Of a stretch of DNA of 52,772 bases, positions 8,844 through 20,900 are shown in pieces. Below the pieces are notes generated by a model that had not been told where the DNA came from, did no database searches, and saw only the letters and a program-made list of their open reading frames with translations. Each line of letters begins with the position of its first letter. The first letter of the stretch is position 1. Made by a program: the position numbers and the translations under genes. This DNA comes from a virus. The stretch covers positions 1 to 52,772 of IMG/VR virus record IMGVR_UViG_3300020470_000014, one strand, 5' to 3'.

Positions 8844-11800
8844 TCAAATAGAAGCGATGGCTCTCAAGTCACGAATCTTAGGAACATAAGCAAAGTTAGT
8901 TCCTGTCATAATAATCTTGATTTGGAATCCAGTAAACGGAGGTAGATCTCTTACATTATATTCATATTCACGATAGTCATCTAATCCGTTAGAACCAGTG
9001 ATTCTTCTATCTGGTAAACCATCATTCTTTGCAACATCAATAGTGACACCATCACCATCAAGGTTGTTATAGCCAGGGAAGAGTTCAAACAACTGATACT
9101 CAGCAGGAGTATCAGGTCTAAAGATCCTATAAAGAACTCTAATATCATTAGTTGCATGTCTATACGCATCAAACATAACCTTCAATCCATCAGCAGATTT
9201 CTCAAGATTAACTGGTTTAGACACATAGATTGATGCAGAAGGATCAGCATCAAGAGAATTGACTCTAAGATCAGTTGCATAATCACTAATCTTATCATTA
9301 ATTCTATCCATTGTAGTAATAACATTGACTCTATCCAAGTCAATCATTGGACTTACCTTACTATCTTCGGTAGTAAGAGTAAATTCCATAGTGAAGGACT
9401 TTCTGCCAGGGAAATCTTGGAGTCTAGAAAGTTCATTTACCTTAGAAGCAACGATTCTTGGGGAAGTGAATGGGTTATTACTGTTAAGAGAAATTGGTTC
9501 AAATCCTTGATCAACAAAGGGTTGATCCGAACCATCAGGACTATTACCTGTAAAGGTTCTAACCCTTGCAGATGCACCTGTTCCTTCTGGTTGAAGGATA
9601 GAAACATTCGTTCTCAATGAATTGTAAGGAATGTTTTGTGTTGCTCTAGGTACGTTCTGTGAACCAACAATAGAGTGTTGAGATTCGTAAGATCCTGCAG
9701 ATTTTGTTTCATTAAAATACAATTCTGGGAGTGTACCAGAACCAGCAGCACGATTAGTACCTCTACTAGAAACACCGACCCTAACCCAATAATGGTCAAT
9801 GTCTACAGGATAATTTCCAACATCTGTAGATTCAAAACTATGTTGACAGTTAATTCTTCTAAGTGAAACACCATTTAACTCATACTTATGAATCACATCA
9901 TTGGGATCATAATCACCAGACTTAGTATCGTCAATTGCTCTAGTAACACCAGTAATTGAGGAATTGTTAGTAGAAACACCAGTATACTTAATAATTTCCT
10001 GTCCAATCTTTACATAGCCTGGGTTATTTGCATCAACTGGATAATTTTCAAATCCAGTAAAGATACCAACAGATGTAACAGGAATATCATCTGTAGATGC
10101 AGAATCAAATGCAGCAGTAATTTTTTCTGGTTTGATATCACTTTCAATACCAAACAATTCGACTCTATCTAATCCAGAGTACATACCGTGGTTAGAGTGT
10201 TTAACTCTAAAATGCAATCCATCAGATGCAGTATTTGTAAATTTAACTGTTGCACCCGTAAGAAGTGTAGATCCACCAGCACCAACATAGAAAAGGTTGG
10301 AAGAAGAATCAACTTTTGGAGATCCTTGAATATTATCAATAATTAACGTATTGAATGATGTAATAATGCCTGGGTTATTAGGAATAGTAAGAAGAAGATT
10401 CTTACCAAATCCACCAGTATCAGCTGAATTAACAGTTAACACATCACCCGCTGCATATCCAGTACCACCGATAGAAACCGTTGCTGCCACTGCAACACCA
10501 CCATTAACATGAATACTTGCCTTTGCACCTGAACCACTACCAGTTTTAGCAACCAGAGGAACATTAGTGTAAACAATAGATCCGTTAGTAAATCCTGCAC
10601 CAACAGAACTCAATACAAGATCACTACCAATACCAACAGCACCTAGAACTTTAGAAAGTTTGGAACTAAAGTCTTTATTGTTCTGTTGTTTAATGGTAAT
10701 ACCTGGCTGTAAAGCAGTAGTTTCATTGGAAGAAAGACTCTTTGCCATACCAACAACTACATTCCTTGCAACCATATCAATTGGATTTCTCCTCAATGAT
10801 GCAATCTGTCTGTTACCAATATCAAGATCTGGATTATAGAATCTTACATTAGCTTGTGCAGCGTTAAATTCTGCTCTATAAAGAGTGAACTTAAGGTCTT
10901 CAAACTGTGAAGGATCCCATGTAGCACCGTTCTGTGATTTAAAGAGAGAACCGAGAAGTGGTTGTTGAGAAACAATGATTTTTTCGGAATCTGGTTTGTT
11001 TACCGTGGTTACATCTTCTTCACCCATTCTTGAGATGAATACTTGATATTCATTTGATGCCGAAAGAAGAACCAATGCAAACTCTCCACCACCCTCACAA
11101 TAAACAGGAGAGGGGAACTCAAAAGTTGTTGCTAATGTACCATCATCAGAGAGAACAACTTGATCTGGATCAAGAATTGATTCACCAAACGGAAGAATAG
11201 TTTGTGTTGGTAAACCAGTTTCCAATGTTCTTACTTGAAGAGTAACTGGGAGACTCTTAGTATCTTTAGTTCTAAAGAACACATCACACTTAGTAAGGAA
11301 AACACCATTGACATCAGGAACCTCGAAAGATTCTGCAAGAGGGTCAACCCATCTTGTTTGTTGTGTAGTTCTTTGACTAAACGTAGTATCAGCAACTAAT
11401 CTAGTATCACTTTCAGTAATTGATCTGGAATCTGATCTAGGAATTCTTTGAACGTCTGCATTTCTCATTCTCAAAGTAGATTCTTCTACATTTTGTAGAG
11501 TACCTTGAGAAGTAAAGTTAGTTTCAGCAGAACTATCAGTGAAACCAGAAATAGTTTCATTTGTAGAACTGGAAGTAAGAGTAAAGGTTTTTGTACCAGT
11601 GTCAAATGTTGGTGTTGCAGGTGTAATCGGATCAGGAACAAATAAAGATCCAATCAATACACCAGCTTGATCAGTAATTAATCTTACGTCTTTAACAGTT
11701 GCAATAGCACCACTAGATTGACCAACCAGTTTCATACCCTTAACAACATATCCAAAATATCCTGATGCAGATTGGAGTTCTAGCGATGCAGTATCAACGT

Positions 11801-14800
11801 TTAGAGCAGTTGCAGTAGAAGAATATGTTGCAGATAATCCGTCAGCAGGTGAATATGGGTTAATCTTATAAACTTCAGTTGGAACATTATATGGACCATA
11901 CTTATGGTTTTGTTGTGCAAGTCTAAATCTAATACTTGCAGATCCTAGAGATCCAGATACAACTTCACCAGTACCAAAAGTACCACTAGTCATTTCAATT
12001 TCAATGAGTTTAGGTACAGTGTACTTACTCATATCGATATTATCGAAGAATGAATAAAGTCTAGTATTAGGCTTCAATCTTCTAGTAATAAATTCAATAT
12101 TTCTAGATCTCATTGTGGCAATGACATCTGTAGAAACTACCTTGTCACCCAAACTTGTAGAATCGAATCTTTCACCAACTCTAAATTGAATACCTTCTCT
12201 ACTTTGATTTCTAGTTGTAGTAGTTGTTTGATTTCTAAACGTAGTAGTTCTACTATCAATTGTAGTTGTTGTAGTAATAGGAATACCACGACCACGAGGG
12301 ATACCAGGGCCACGGGTGAATTGACCTCTTACAGAGGTACTTCTGGATCCAGTTTGTCTAGTAATAGATTCAATAGCAGGACCCTGAGTTGTACTGGTTC
12401 CTGTCCAAGTAGTTTCCCATGAACCCCAATCGATAGGAGACATACCAGTATTACTATCTGCACCAGTGATTGCCATTGATGCACTGAAACTACCTTCGAT
12501 GTCGTATGTTCTTGCACTCCTTCTGGTTTCAATCCAAGTATCAGTTGATGGATTAAGTTCAATTTGACCAATCCAGTTAACAACGGCAAATGGGTTTACG
12601 TTTTCAATTCTTGTTGCAAACTTGTTGATAATATAAATTTCATGATCATAATCTAAACATACAACGTCACCTTTTCTGACGACATTGGTATCACCCAAAT
12701 CATTAACGAATCTATAATCTGCAGATGGGTTAGATGATGTTGCAGCACCAACAACAACCTCAGAACCTAATAAAAGGTCAATAGATGTTGTGTAATGAGA
12801 AGGTCTCAATCTACCTTCCACTGTATCAATACTAGCTCTAAACTGTGAGTTCTTAATGTCTCCACCAAGAATAGACTTGAAGTTATCTACAAAGAATCCT
12901 GCTTTAAATCTATTAAGATTTGTCTGAGGATCTCTCAACTCCATATTTGCAGTATCACTTTCAAGAAGAGAAAGTGCGGTATAATACTCAACATTTTTCA
13001 GTCTCTTTTCAATTCCAGCGATATCCTTCATTCGATATCGTTTATGTGTTTGTAAACGAGTTCTTACTTCATCAGAGTAGTAAATGTATGGGGGAAGAAC
13101 AATGGTTGCAATCTCCAGAGCATTATCCAAAGTATTAGGAATCTTTGGTGTAAGTGCAGGAATACCTTTCTGTAAACTAAAGATACCTTCCTTAGTTAAG
13201 TAAAGTTTGTCAATTCTACCGACATAATAATCATATGAAAGATTTGTGGACTTATCTTTAGCAATAATATGTGTAGAAGATGATGTAAGAGGATCAAAGT
13301 TTCTTGCTTCAAATTCAAATGGAGATAAGTTATTAGCAGTAAACGCAGTTACTCTAGGTCTAAAATCAATAATATCAGATGCAGATAAACCAGAAATGAA
13401 TGGTAAATCATAAGTATATCTGTCTGCATCATAAGAATTTACAACCACAAAATCGCCAGGATCAGATCCATCAATAAAGTAGTTATTGTATACAACTTTA
13501 AGTCTCTTACTAGGAGCAGAAGCACCAGCTGTTCTAACTAATGCAGAATATCCTACATATTCTCTTCTTTGTGCAGGATCAAATTCAAAGTTATCCTTAA
13601 TATCTCTATCGCCAGGTACAACACCAGAAATATTTGCAGAAATATTAGATTCTCTGAATCTAACTAATTCATTTGTATTAAAGACATTCTCATTCAAATA
13701 TACAAACTCAACTTCATTAGTTCCATTTGTGGTGACAAATGCAGCTGAAGCACCAGAATCTTGTCCAATAATCGTTTCACCACGAATAGCATTAAGGATA
13801 TTGGAATTAAGATTTACAAGATTTAATTTTGGAAGAGCTGGATCTTGATTTGTTGAGGACTCAAATACACCAATAACGTTTGCAACATCTGGAATACCAA
13901 GAGAAATTCTTCTGTCTTGAACTCTAGTTCCATAAAGTGCATTATATGTAAGACCATCATCTAGTTTTGTATTTCCACTACCAGATCCGCCTTTAGAAGA
14001 CCCAGTAATTACACTAACACTACATCTTTGGAATACTTTTTTCTTGGGTCTAAGATTAACTTTCTTCCAAGTAACAGTAAGTTTTGCTGGACCATTGGTA
14101 CTAACATTACTAAGAGATACTGTTCTACCAGAAACGACTAGTTTTTGATTTGATAACGGTTCAATAACCCCATTATCAAAAGCAAGACTATAATCTTCTT
14201 CATCAAATGGTTCCAGAGTAACATTAGGATCTGTCTCTAGAACTTCACTAAACGCACCACCAGATACTGTTACAGCATAAGACTTTCGGAATACCAATGA
14301 GGAATTACTTAAGTCAACATTGGCTACATTTTGTCTTGTGAGATCAGAGAACAAATATGCATCACCATCATTTTTAATTTCAAGAGAAACATTGAAAAAG
14401 TCATTAGTTGTAATCTGACCAGATGGTAATGTTCCATCACAAATATCAGTTACATTTGTCGTTGGTGAAAGTACAATATTTTTAGCTGCAGTGTTGACTG
14501 TAGTAACTCTGTTATACGTTGGAACACTGTTTCCTGCCTTCGTATATTGAACAATATCTCCAGTCTTAATACCAACAGCAAACGATGCGTTTGCAGATGT
14601 TACTGTACTAACACCACCAGAAGCAGCAGTAATTGTATACTGTGTTCCAGCAGGTGCAAGAAGTTTACCAATATCAAGAATAGGATCTGCTGTAAAAGGA
14701 ACTCCAGAATTACCTACAATTTGATGAACATCATCAAATCTATGATCATGTACTTTATCAATAGTTCTATTAATTACTTCCCCATTAACTTTAATTTCTT

Positions 14801-16355
14801 CACCTACTTGGAACTGTCCAGATACTTGATACAAAATCATTTGATTTGTATCATTCATTGCTTCATATAAGAAACCAGAAGAATTACTACTTTGGCCTTC
14901 GATAAACGCAGGCCTATCCATGATAGTTGTAGTATTTAAGTTCAAATATGTAAATGTTTGAACATCATAGAGAGATGCTTCAAACTTTGTAGTTGCATCC
15001 TTATATTCTGCATTCTTGAGTTTTAAATCATATACTCTAGCAACACCAATTTTATTACCTGATGCAGTTCCAGGCGTTGCTGTTCTTTGGTCATAAAGAT
15101 GAACCATAGAAGTGGTTCCAAAACCAACTGGAGTTTGTCCGTAGACATTATTCAGTTCAATTTGTCTACCAAGAGTGAAAGATAGAGACTCGTTACTCTG
15201 TTTTTCAGTTGTTCTCGTTTTAGGGAGATCAATATTAGTAGTGTTGATTGTTTCTACTTCATAACCCCTAACATAAGCCTTTCCTGGGCTTACAGAAAGA
15301 GTAAGAAGATCATCGGATGGAATAAGTCCACCTTTAGTTTTTTGATTCTCAAAATAAGTACCATTGTTACCCTGTCTATCATTAAGAGACTCTCTAGTAG
15401 AAAGAGTAAATGGTTTTACATAATAATCTCCAGACTCATCATATGTTCTTCTTGCCAACTCATCTCTGATGAGGTTATAGTTTGAGTCTTTTACAAATTT
15501 TGAGAGAACACCGTTTTCAACTCTCAAAAGTTCTACAAAGTTTTCATCATCGAAATCATCTAAAGATTTCTTGATAAGTGTTGTAGAAATTTTGAATCTA
15601 TCGGCGCCAGGTGCAGCAAAGTTAGAGAAACCTCTAGCGTTATCGAAGAGATCTGAGTTGGTTTGAGATGCAGTTACTAATTCTTCAGTAATTAATAAAC
15701 CTACTCTATAACTGGGTTTATTAGTATACTGATCAAGAATAACAGTTTGTGGTTGAACATTTACAAAGAAACCACGAATAAAATATACACCTTCTGCAAT
15801 TTTTGCCGCAGAACCAGTTCTTGTAGAATTAGAAATGGTAGTTGTTGCAAATGTAGAGTTAGCTCTAATATTTGAAAGACCGTATTGTACCTCATCCAAT
15901 ACGATTAAGTTTTCCCCATCAACAAAATCTTGTCTTGCAAAATCAGTTTCACTAGAACTTTGATACTTAACATATAGAGTATAATTGCCCAACTCTGAAG
16001 TTGAGTTAGTAATAAAGGTTTCTACCTTTGCAGTAACTCCACTATCTTCACCTTTAATTGTTTTACCAATAAGGTTAGTTAAATATAAATTGACAGGAAG
16101 ACCCAAGTGAGTCTCGTCAATCATTACAGCAGTAAAGTCAGAATCATATGCAATCTGACCTGGGATTACTACTGATCCTTCTTTGAAAAAATGCTTACCA
16201 AACTTTTCAACCTGATTCTGTAGAATCGATTGTAGAGTTGTTAATTCCCTCGCCTGAATAGGGAGTCCTGGCTTGAATAATACTTTTTGATAATTATTAG
16301 ACTCACTAAAATCGTCGAAGTATGGAGACGCATTGAGGTTAGTATTTTGTGGCAT
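8844..16355 (-). CDS. Giant DUF4815-like virion structural protein (2,503 aa)
   Basis: The gene starts 6 bp after the gp8 stop. The N-terminus (NLNASPYFDDFSESNNYQKVLF, then LPIQARELTTLQSILQNQVEK and FFKEGSVVIPG) is the pattern I associate with DUF4815 proteins, large baseplate or fibre-associated proteins of T4-like cyanophages. The domain appears to run to about residue 600. The middle has a Thr-rich low-complexity stretch (about residues 1355-1390, with runs such as ITTTTTIDS) and then fibre-like beta domains. The C-terminus (YREYEYNVRDLPPFTGFQIK and on to IRDLRAIASI) looks like a compact cap. The position directly after gp8 suggests a baseplate wedge-pin or fibre-anchor role, comparable with T4 gp9/gp10 by location only. 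Confidence 0.85.
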   Translation of the reverse strand: MPQNTNLNASPYFDDFSESNNYQKVLFKPGLPIQARELTTLQSILQNQVEKFGKHFFKEGSVVIPGQIAYDSDFTAVMIDETHLGLPVNLYLTNLIGKTIKGEDSGVTAKVETFITNSTSELGNYTLYVKYQSSSETDFARQDFVDGENLIVLDEVQYGLSNIRANSTFATTTISNSTRTGSAAKIAEGVYFIRGFFVNVQPQTVILDQYTNKPSYRVGLLITEELVTASQTNSDLFDNARGFSNFAAPGADRFKISTTLIKKSLDDFDDENFVELLRVENGVLSKFVKDSNYNLIRDELARRTYDESGDYYVKPFTLSTRESLNDRQGNNGTYFENQKTKGGLIPSDDLLTLSVSPGKAYVRGYEVETINTTNIDLPKTRTTEKQSNESLSFTLGRQIELNNVYGQTPVGFGTTSMVHLYDQRTATPGTASGNKIGVARVYDLKLKNAEYKDATTKFEASLYDVQTFTYLNLNTTTIMDRPAFIEGQSSNSSGFLYEAMNDTNQMILYQVSGQFQVGEEIKVNGEVINRTIDKVHDHRFDDVHQIVGNSGVPFTADPILDIGKLLAPAGTQYTITAASGGVSTVTSANASFAVGIKTGDIVQYTKAGNSVPTYNRVTTVNTAAKNIVLSPTTNVTDICDGTLPSGQITTNDFFNVSLEIKNDGDAYLFSDLTRQNVANVDLSNSSLVFRKSYAVTVSGGAFSEVLETDPNVTLEPFDEEDYSLAFDNGVIEPLSNQKLVVSGRTVSLSNVSTNGPAKLTVTWKKVNLRPKKKVFQRCSVSVITGSSKGGSGSGNTKLDDGLTYNALYGTRVQDRRISLGIPDVANVIGVFESSTNQDPALPKLNLVNLNSNILNAIRGETIIGQDSGASAAFVTTNGTNEVEFVYLNENVFNTNELVRFRESNISANISGVVPGDRDIKDNFEFDPAQRREYVGYSALVRTAGASAPSKRLKVVYNNYFIDGSDPGDFVVVNSYDADRYTYDLPFISGLSASDIIDFRPRVTAFTANNLSPFEFEARNFDPLTSSSTHIIAKDKSTNLSYDYYVGRIDKLYLTKEGIFSLQKGIPALTPKIPNTLDNALEIATIVLPPYIYYSDEVRTRLQTHKRYRMKDIAGIEKRLKNVEYYTALSLLESDTANMELRDPQTNLNRFKAGFFVDNFKSILGGDIKNSQFRASIDTVEGRLRPSHYTTSIDLLLGSEVVVGAATSSNPSADYRFVNDLGDTNVVRKGDVVCLDYDHEIYIINKFATRIENVNPFAVVNWIGQIELNPSTDTWIETRRSARTYDIEGSFSASMAITGADSNTGMSPIDWGSWETTWTGTSTTQGPAIESITRQTGSRSTSVRGQFTRGPGIPRGRGIPITTTTTIDSRTTTFRNQTTTTTRNQSREGIQFRVGERFDSTSLGDKVVSTDVIATMRSRNIEFITRRLKPNTRLYSFFDNIDMSKYTVPKLIEIEMTSGTFGTGEVVSGSLGSASIRFRLAQQNHKYGPYNVPTEVYKINPYSPADGLSATYSSTATALNVDTASLELQSASGYFGYVVKGMKLVGQSSGAIATVKDVRLITDQAGVLIGSLFVPDPITPATPTFDTGTKTFTLTSSSTNETISGFTDSSAETNFTSQGTLQNVEESTLRMRNADVQRIPRSDSRSITESDTRLVADTTFSQRTTQQTRWVDPLAESFEVPDVNGVFLTKCDVFFRTKDTKSLPVTLQVRTLETGLPTQTILPFGESILDPDQVVLSDDGTLATTFEFPSPVYCEGGGEFALVLLSASNEYQVFISRMGEEDVTTVNKPDSEKIIVSQQPLLGSLFKSQNGATWDPSQFEDLKFTLYRAEFNAAQANVRFYNPDLDIGNRQIASLRRNPIDMVARNVVVGMAKSLSSNETTALQPGITIKQQNNKDFSSKLSKVLGAVGIGSDLVLSSVGAGFTNGSIVYTNVPLVAKTGSGSGAKASIHVNGGVAVAATVSIGGTGYAAGDVLTVNSADTGGFGKNLLLTIPNNPGIITSFNTLIIDNIQGSPKVDSSSNLFYVGAGGSTLLTGATVKFTNTASDGLHFRVKHSNHGMYSGLDRVELFGIESDIKPEKITAAFDSASTDDIPVTSVGIFTGFENYPVDANNPGYVKIGQEIIKYTGVSTNNSSITGVTRAIDDTKSGDYDPNDVIHKYELNGVSLRRINCQHSFESTDVGNYPVDIDHYWVRVGVSSRGTNRAAGSGTLPELYFNETKSAGSYESQHSIVGSQNVPRATQNIPYNSLRTNVSILQPEGTGASARVRTFTGNSPDGSDQPFVDQGFEPISLNSNNPFTSPRIVASKVNELSRLQDFPGRKSFTMEFTLTTEDSKVSPMIDLDRVNVITTMDRINDKISDYATDLRVNSLDADPSASIYVSKPVNLEKSADGLKVMFDAYRHATNDIRVLYRIFRPDTPAEYQLFELFPGYNNLDGDGVTIDVAKNDGLPDRRITGSNGLDDYREYEYNVRDLPPFTGFQIKIIMTGTNFAYVPKIRDLRAIASI

Positions 16356-16361
16356 TGTTCT

Positions 16362-17957
16362 TTAGAACTCCAGTACGATTTTAATGTCTTCCTTCTGACT
16401 AGATGATCGGGGAATCGCAGTCCTGTTATCAATATAGATTAATTCACCAGACTTCTTATTATATTCTGCAGAAGCAATACCAGCGACAAAGTTAATGCCT
16501 AACTGGTATGTCGTATTATTTATTGACGTAGTAATACCGTTGAAATCGGTATTCAATTCTAAGACAGGTCCAGAAACAGAACTGCCGTTAATAGTAACAC
16601 CATATCCTGCATCAGGTGTTGCAGTAAATGGAATAATTTTAAATCCTGCATCACTGTTAGCAAGACCAACTGGTTGATAGTATTTAAGGACTGCGGTAAC
16701 AGGATCCCATGCTGCAACCATACCAATTGCGGTAGAACCAACACCAACGGTCTGAGTAATCTCAGAGTCAACTGCATACTTTGTTTCAGTGGAAACACCA
16801 GCCAACTTTAATGCCTGTAGTCCACTAACAACCGATGTATCTAGAAGTTCTTTATCACTTCCAAAAACTGTTGGATTCTTTAAAACTCCAATTCTAGCAA
16901 AATCATTTCCTTCAATAACGTCAGGATTTGTTTCTTGAGTTTCAAATCTAGAGTACATTAAAACTCTGTAAGCACCCAATTCTCTGTAAACATCATAACC
17001 ATGACCACCCTTAGGAGGAATAATAACGTCAAATTGAGCTCTAGCAGTAGTACCAATACCCGTATTAGTCAAGTTCTCAATAGCACCTCCAGACTCACTG
17101 CCAGGGGCGCCAGGGAAGAACTGGATGTTGCCATGGGTATATCCTTGACCACCATCAGTAACAAAGACCTCAGATACCTTACCGAAAGAGTCAATAGTGA
17201 TAGTTGCCTTACCACCAGTACCATCACCAAGAATAGGAACATTAGCAAAAGAAGTAGAAATTGGTTGATAACTTGTTCCTCTATCACCAATAACTACAAT
17301 TTCAATCTTTCCATCAATAGCATTATTTTTAGTAGCAACAGTTTCACCTTGAATACCCCAGTCTTCTGGAACTGGAATATATTCAATTGAATCAAATTTT
17401 ACGATTTCTGATGGTTTAATAGTGTATAAGTATTTCCAAATATAACCATCACCAGAAGTACCAGCTGCTCTTGGTTCTAAGTCAATGAATTGTGGTTGAT
17501 CATAAGATGGACGACCCTTGGGGTTTTCTGGGTCAGATCCATTCTGCAAACAAACATAAACCCTAAGGTCTTCATTAATTACATAATAATTTGCTTCATA
17601 TAAGTTTGCTTGGGAAGTTGTAGGAGTAAGATTGTAGATATTATAGTCATGTCTATACATCTCATAGGTTGCACCAGCAACCCAATTGACTTTCCTGACA
17701 AGTCTACGAACATCTCTATCCGTGACTTTCTTCAATGCAATAATAGACTCCTTTACTTCATTTTCTTCTCTAAAACCATCTAGAGGAGCAGGAGTATTAG
17801 TATTCCAGTCATTAGTACCGCCACCATCTGGATTAGTGGAGTTCGGCAATCCAATAAAAGAATAATACTTGTTTACTGTAGAGCCAACGCCAACAAAACT
17901 TTTCACAAAAGTCTCTGCGTTGAGAATTCTAAATTGATCTGAAATGATGGCAGGCAT
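16362..17957 (-). CDS. 8: Baseplate wedge subunit gp8
   Basis: A 531-residue homologue of T4 gp8 (334 residues in T4). The N-terminus (SDQFRILNAETFVKSF, then YYSFIGLPNSTNPD) matches the gp8 pattern of a short F-R segment followed by F-I-x-[FI]-G-x-x-x-x-W. The core GDGYIWKYLYTIKPSEIVKF corresponds to T4 GDGYVWEYLFEIPPD. The C-terminus GELIYIDNRTAIPRSSSQKE (then IKIVLEF) corresponds to T4 GEMIYMENRPPI...INILFTF. The family forms a dimer in the wedge and bridges gp6/gp7 with gp10. The extra ~200 residues lie in the middle and are beta-rich (around 200-450, including DGGQGYTHGNIQF). A late promoter motif lies 26 bp upstream. Confidence 0.93.
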   Translation of the reverse strand: MPAIISDQFRILNAETFVKSFVGVGSTVNKYYSFIGLPNSTNPDGGGTNDWNTNTPAPLDGFREENEVKESIIALKKVTDRDVRRLVRKVNWVAGATYEMYRHDYNIYNLTPTTSQANLYEANYYVINEDLRVYVCLQNGSDPENPKGRPSYDQPQFIDLEPRAAGTSGDGYIWKYLYTIKPSEIVKFDSIEYIPVPEDWGIQGETVATKNNAIDGKIEIVVIGDRGTSYQPISTSFANVPILGDGTGGKATITIDSFGKVSEVFVTDGGQGYTHGNIQFFPGAPGSESGGAIENLTNTGIGTTARAQFDVIIPPKGGHGYDVYRELGAYRVLMYSRFETQETNPDVIEGNDFARIGVLKNPTVFGSDKELLDTSVVSGLQALKLAGVSTETKYAVDSEITQTVGVGSTAIGMVAAWDPVTAVLKYYQPVGLANSDAGFKIIPFTATPDAGYGVTINGSSVSGPVLELNTDFNGITTSINNTTYQLGINFVAGIASAEYNKKSGELIYIDNRTAIPRSSSQKEDIKIVLEF

Positions 17958-17982
17958 TTTAACCGAGCGGTATTTTTTTCTT

Positions 17983-17990
17983 TATTTATA
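17983..17990 (-). promoter_or_regulatory. T4-type late promoter motif TATAAATA
   Basis: A perfect minus-strand TATAAATA lies between the 2,492-residue gene and gp8, 26 bp upstream of the gp8 start codon. Confidence 0.78.
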
Positions 17991-17993
17991 GGG

Positions 17994-20900
17994 TTAAGTC
18001 AGAGGTCTTGTTCTGAAGATCTGGGCTGCAGTAGAAAGACCGACTAATCCAGCATCAGGATTGACGATGAAATTCTCAGGGTTACCAGAAATTCTATTCT
18101 GGAAATCATAAATTCTACCCCATGAGTATTTACCATAATAATCACTAATAGCAGTAGTTCCAATACCAACTTGAATCTGACTGTTACTATTTGGACCAGG
18201 CTGGAATGAACATGTAACTGTCACAATTCCACTCACAGTGTCTGGTACTGAAACTTTATCTACTTGGAAAAGTCCATTAAGTTTTTCACCAGCAGAAATA
18301 ATTCCAACCTTATTTGTAGGATAGTTATTATATCCACCAACATGAGTGCTAATTCCAGTTAAAGCATGTCCTACAGTTACTGGACTATCGTAGATAATAA
18401 AGTAATCACCAATTTGTAATTGAGAATTATTAATTCCAAATGTGTTTAGAGATGAGAAACCATAACCAAGGTTGGTGTTGTCGTTAAACTCAGACTTGAG
18501 ATAGAACTCAAGTTTTGGAGGAACACTAAATCCAATGCCAGTAACGAAGGTACTCATACCAACAATTCTACCAAAATCACCTTCTGTTTTAAATGAATAT
18601 ACAGTTTCCTTCTTAGGAACATCACTTCCAACAACTACAGGTGGATTAGAACCTACATCATAACCAAATCCTCCATTAACAATAATAGCAGTAGAAACAC
18701 CACCATTAGTTACTGCACATGTTGCTGTTGCTCTATTCAGGACTGGTTCTGCATAATAGGCAGTTCCTGATCCACCAACAACCAGTAATCTACCATCTAA
18801 TCCAAAATTAGAGAACACTAAGTCACCAACTGGTTGACTTTGACCATTATCTCTATAATTCCAATTTGCAAGATCTAAAGAATAATAAAGTTCACCTACA
18901 GTGGTAATACCAACATAGAGTCCATCATCATATCTAATTTTTTCAAAGTCAAATGTTGCAGCTGCAGTTGTTCCTGCAGGAAGATTATCACTGAATGGGA
19001 ACCAGAAGTTTTTATCTGTAGATGTGACAATAGTACCATTATCGCCAACTGCGATAAATCTACTACCATCGTACATAATATCTCTAAGATTCTTATTGGT
19101 ATTACTTGTCTTTAAATTCCAAATTTTACCAACATTAGATGAGATAATAGCACCACCATTACCAACTGCCACATATTCATCCTGAGCATAAACAATTCCA
19201 TGAAGTGTCTCTAAAGTTCCAGAGAATTGACTGTAAAGAGTGGTAGTTCCAATACCAACACCAGTAAATACAGATCCACCAAATCCAATAGCAATCCAAG
19301 ATCCTGCAGTATTATCCCAGATAACATCATTAAATTCTCTAGAGAATGTAGTTGGATAATCCACACTAACACCAATAGAAGGTATCTGTCTCTGTTCAAG
19401 GAGTTGTAGTTCTTCAAATTGTCCAACTGTATCACCATAAGAAACTGCTCTTGCTGCAGATGCATATTCACCAACAATCATTACTTGATGATTTGGACTA
19501 TAAGTTACATCTTTTGCAGTAGCTACCGCATTTAATGTAGTTGTTCCACCGAAACCAACAACACCTCTCTCCCAGAAGAATCCACTGAGAGTATTGATAT
19601 ACCTACTGCTAGTTCCAACTGCAATAATTGGTTCACTCTGCGTAATTTCTCTAAGATCTGCAGAACCAATATCACCAGTGATAACATCAAACTTCCAATC
19701 CTTCATTGGATCTTTCTTAGTAATCTTAGAAGAAGATACAAGAATATCTGGATTGGTAACATTTAAGTAACCAGCACCAGAAGATGCAATACTTAAGGCA
19801 GAAATACTAGAAGAAGTAGATACCGTAGCAGTAATAATTGCAGGATCAATTTCTCTTTCTTCGAAAATTTGAATATGTCGATCTTGTTCTGTGAGAAGAT
19901 CAACCTCAGAGAATACGGGGAAAGCATTCTGTACCCAAATTTGATCATCAGTTGACCCAACATTCTTAATAATTCTAGTTGCTGGAGTAATCTTACTCTT
20001 ATAATTCAACCTATCTTTAGAATAGTAAACACCTGAAATGATCTTATCAGACTTCTGTTTAACCCAAGAAAGAGGTCGTTCTGCATCCTGATCTGTTGAG
20101 ATTCCAAGACTATCGTAAGTAAAGGTCTCAAGCATATCAGAAGCAACGATTCTCTTCGTTGTTCTTGGGAATTGGTCCCTATCAAGAACGTCTAATTTAT
20201 TTTCTTTAATCTGAATTTCATCGCCTGGTTGAACTGTAGGAATTGGTTCAATTTCTTCAACGTCAATAGAAGAACCTCTATAGTAGAACACAGAACACTT
20301 GGATCCAGGCTTAGGTGCTTCAGTGAATATAACTCTACTACCTTTCCAAGTATAGGCCTCACCTGGAGTTTGAAGGATATCATTAATGTAGATAAAGATG
20401 TTATTGGTCACATCCATATCACTACCTTCAATAGTTTTAAGACTGAGAATCTCAGTTACTCCAGCATTTGTTACGGAAAGAGTAAATTTGGTTCTACTTC
20501 CATTAAAGAATGGTGCAATATCATCAAACAAGACGAACTGGCCAGGATAGAATCCAAAGAACTTATCATTACCAATCTCAATTACTTCTAGTTGGAAATC
20601 AGTATGAACACCCACTCTTGGATCAGTAACAATACCAGCAACTGTAAGACCGTCTTCTACCTTATAACCGACGCCTTCTTCAGTAATATCAAACTCACCA
20701 ATATTTCCATCAACATTGATTCTAACGTCTACAATAGCACTTTGACCAATACCAGTTGTTGTAAGACCAGTGGCATTTGGATTGTAAACTAATGGAAGAG
20801 CAAAATAGCCAGGTGGTTCATGAACGTCCAATGTAATAGGTCTTTCTACAGTTCCTCCTTTACTGAAATACCAAGGAGAAGTTAAAATACCAGATTGTAC

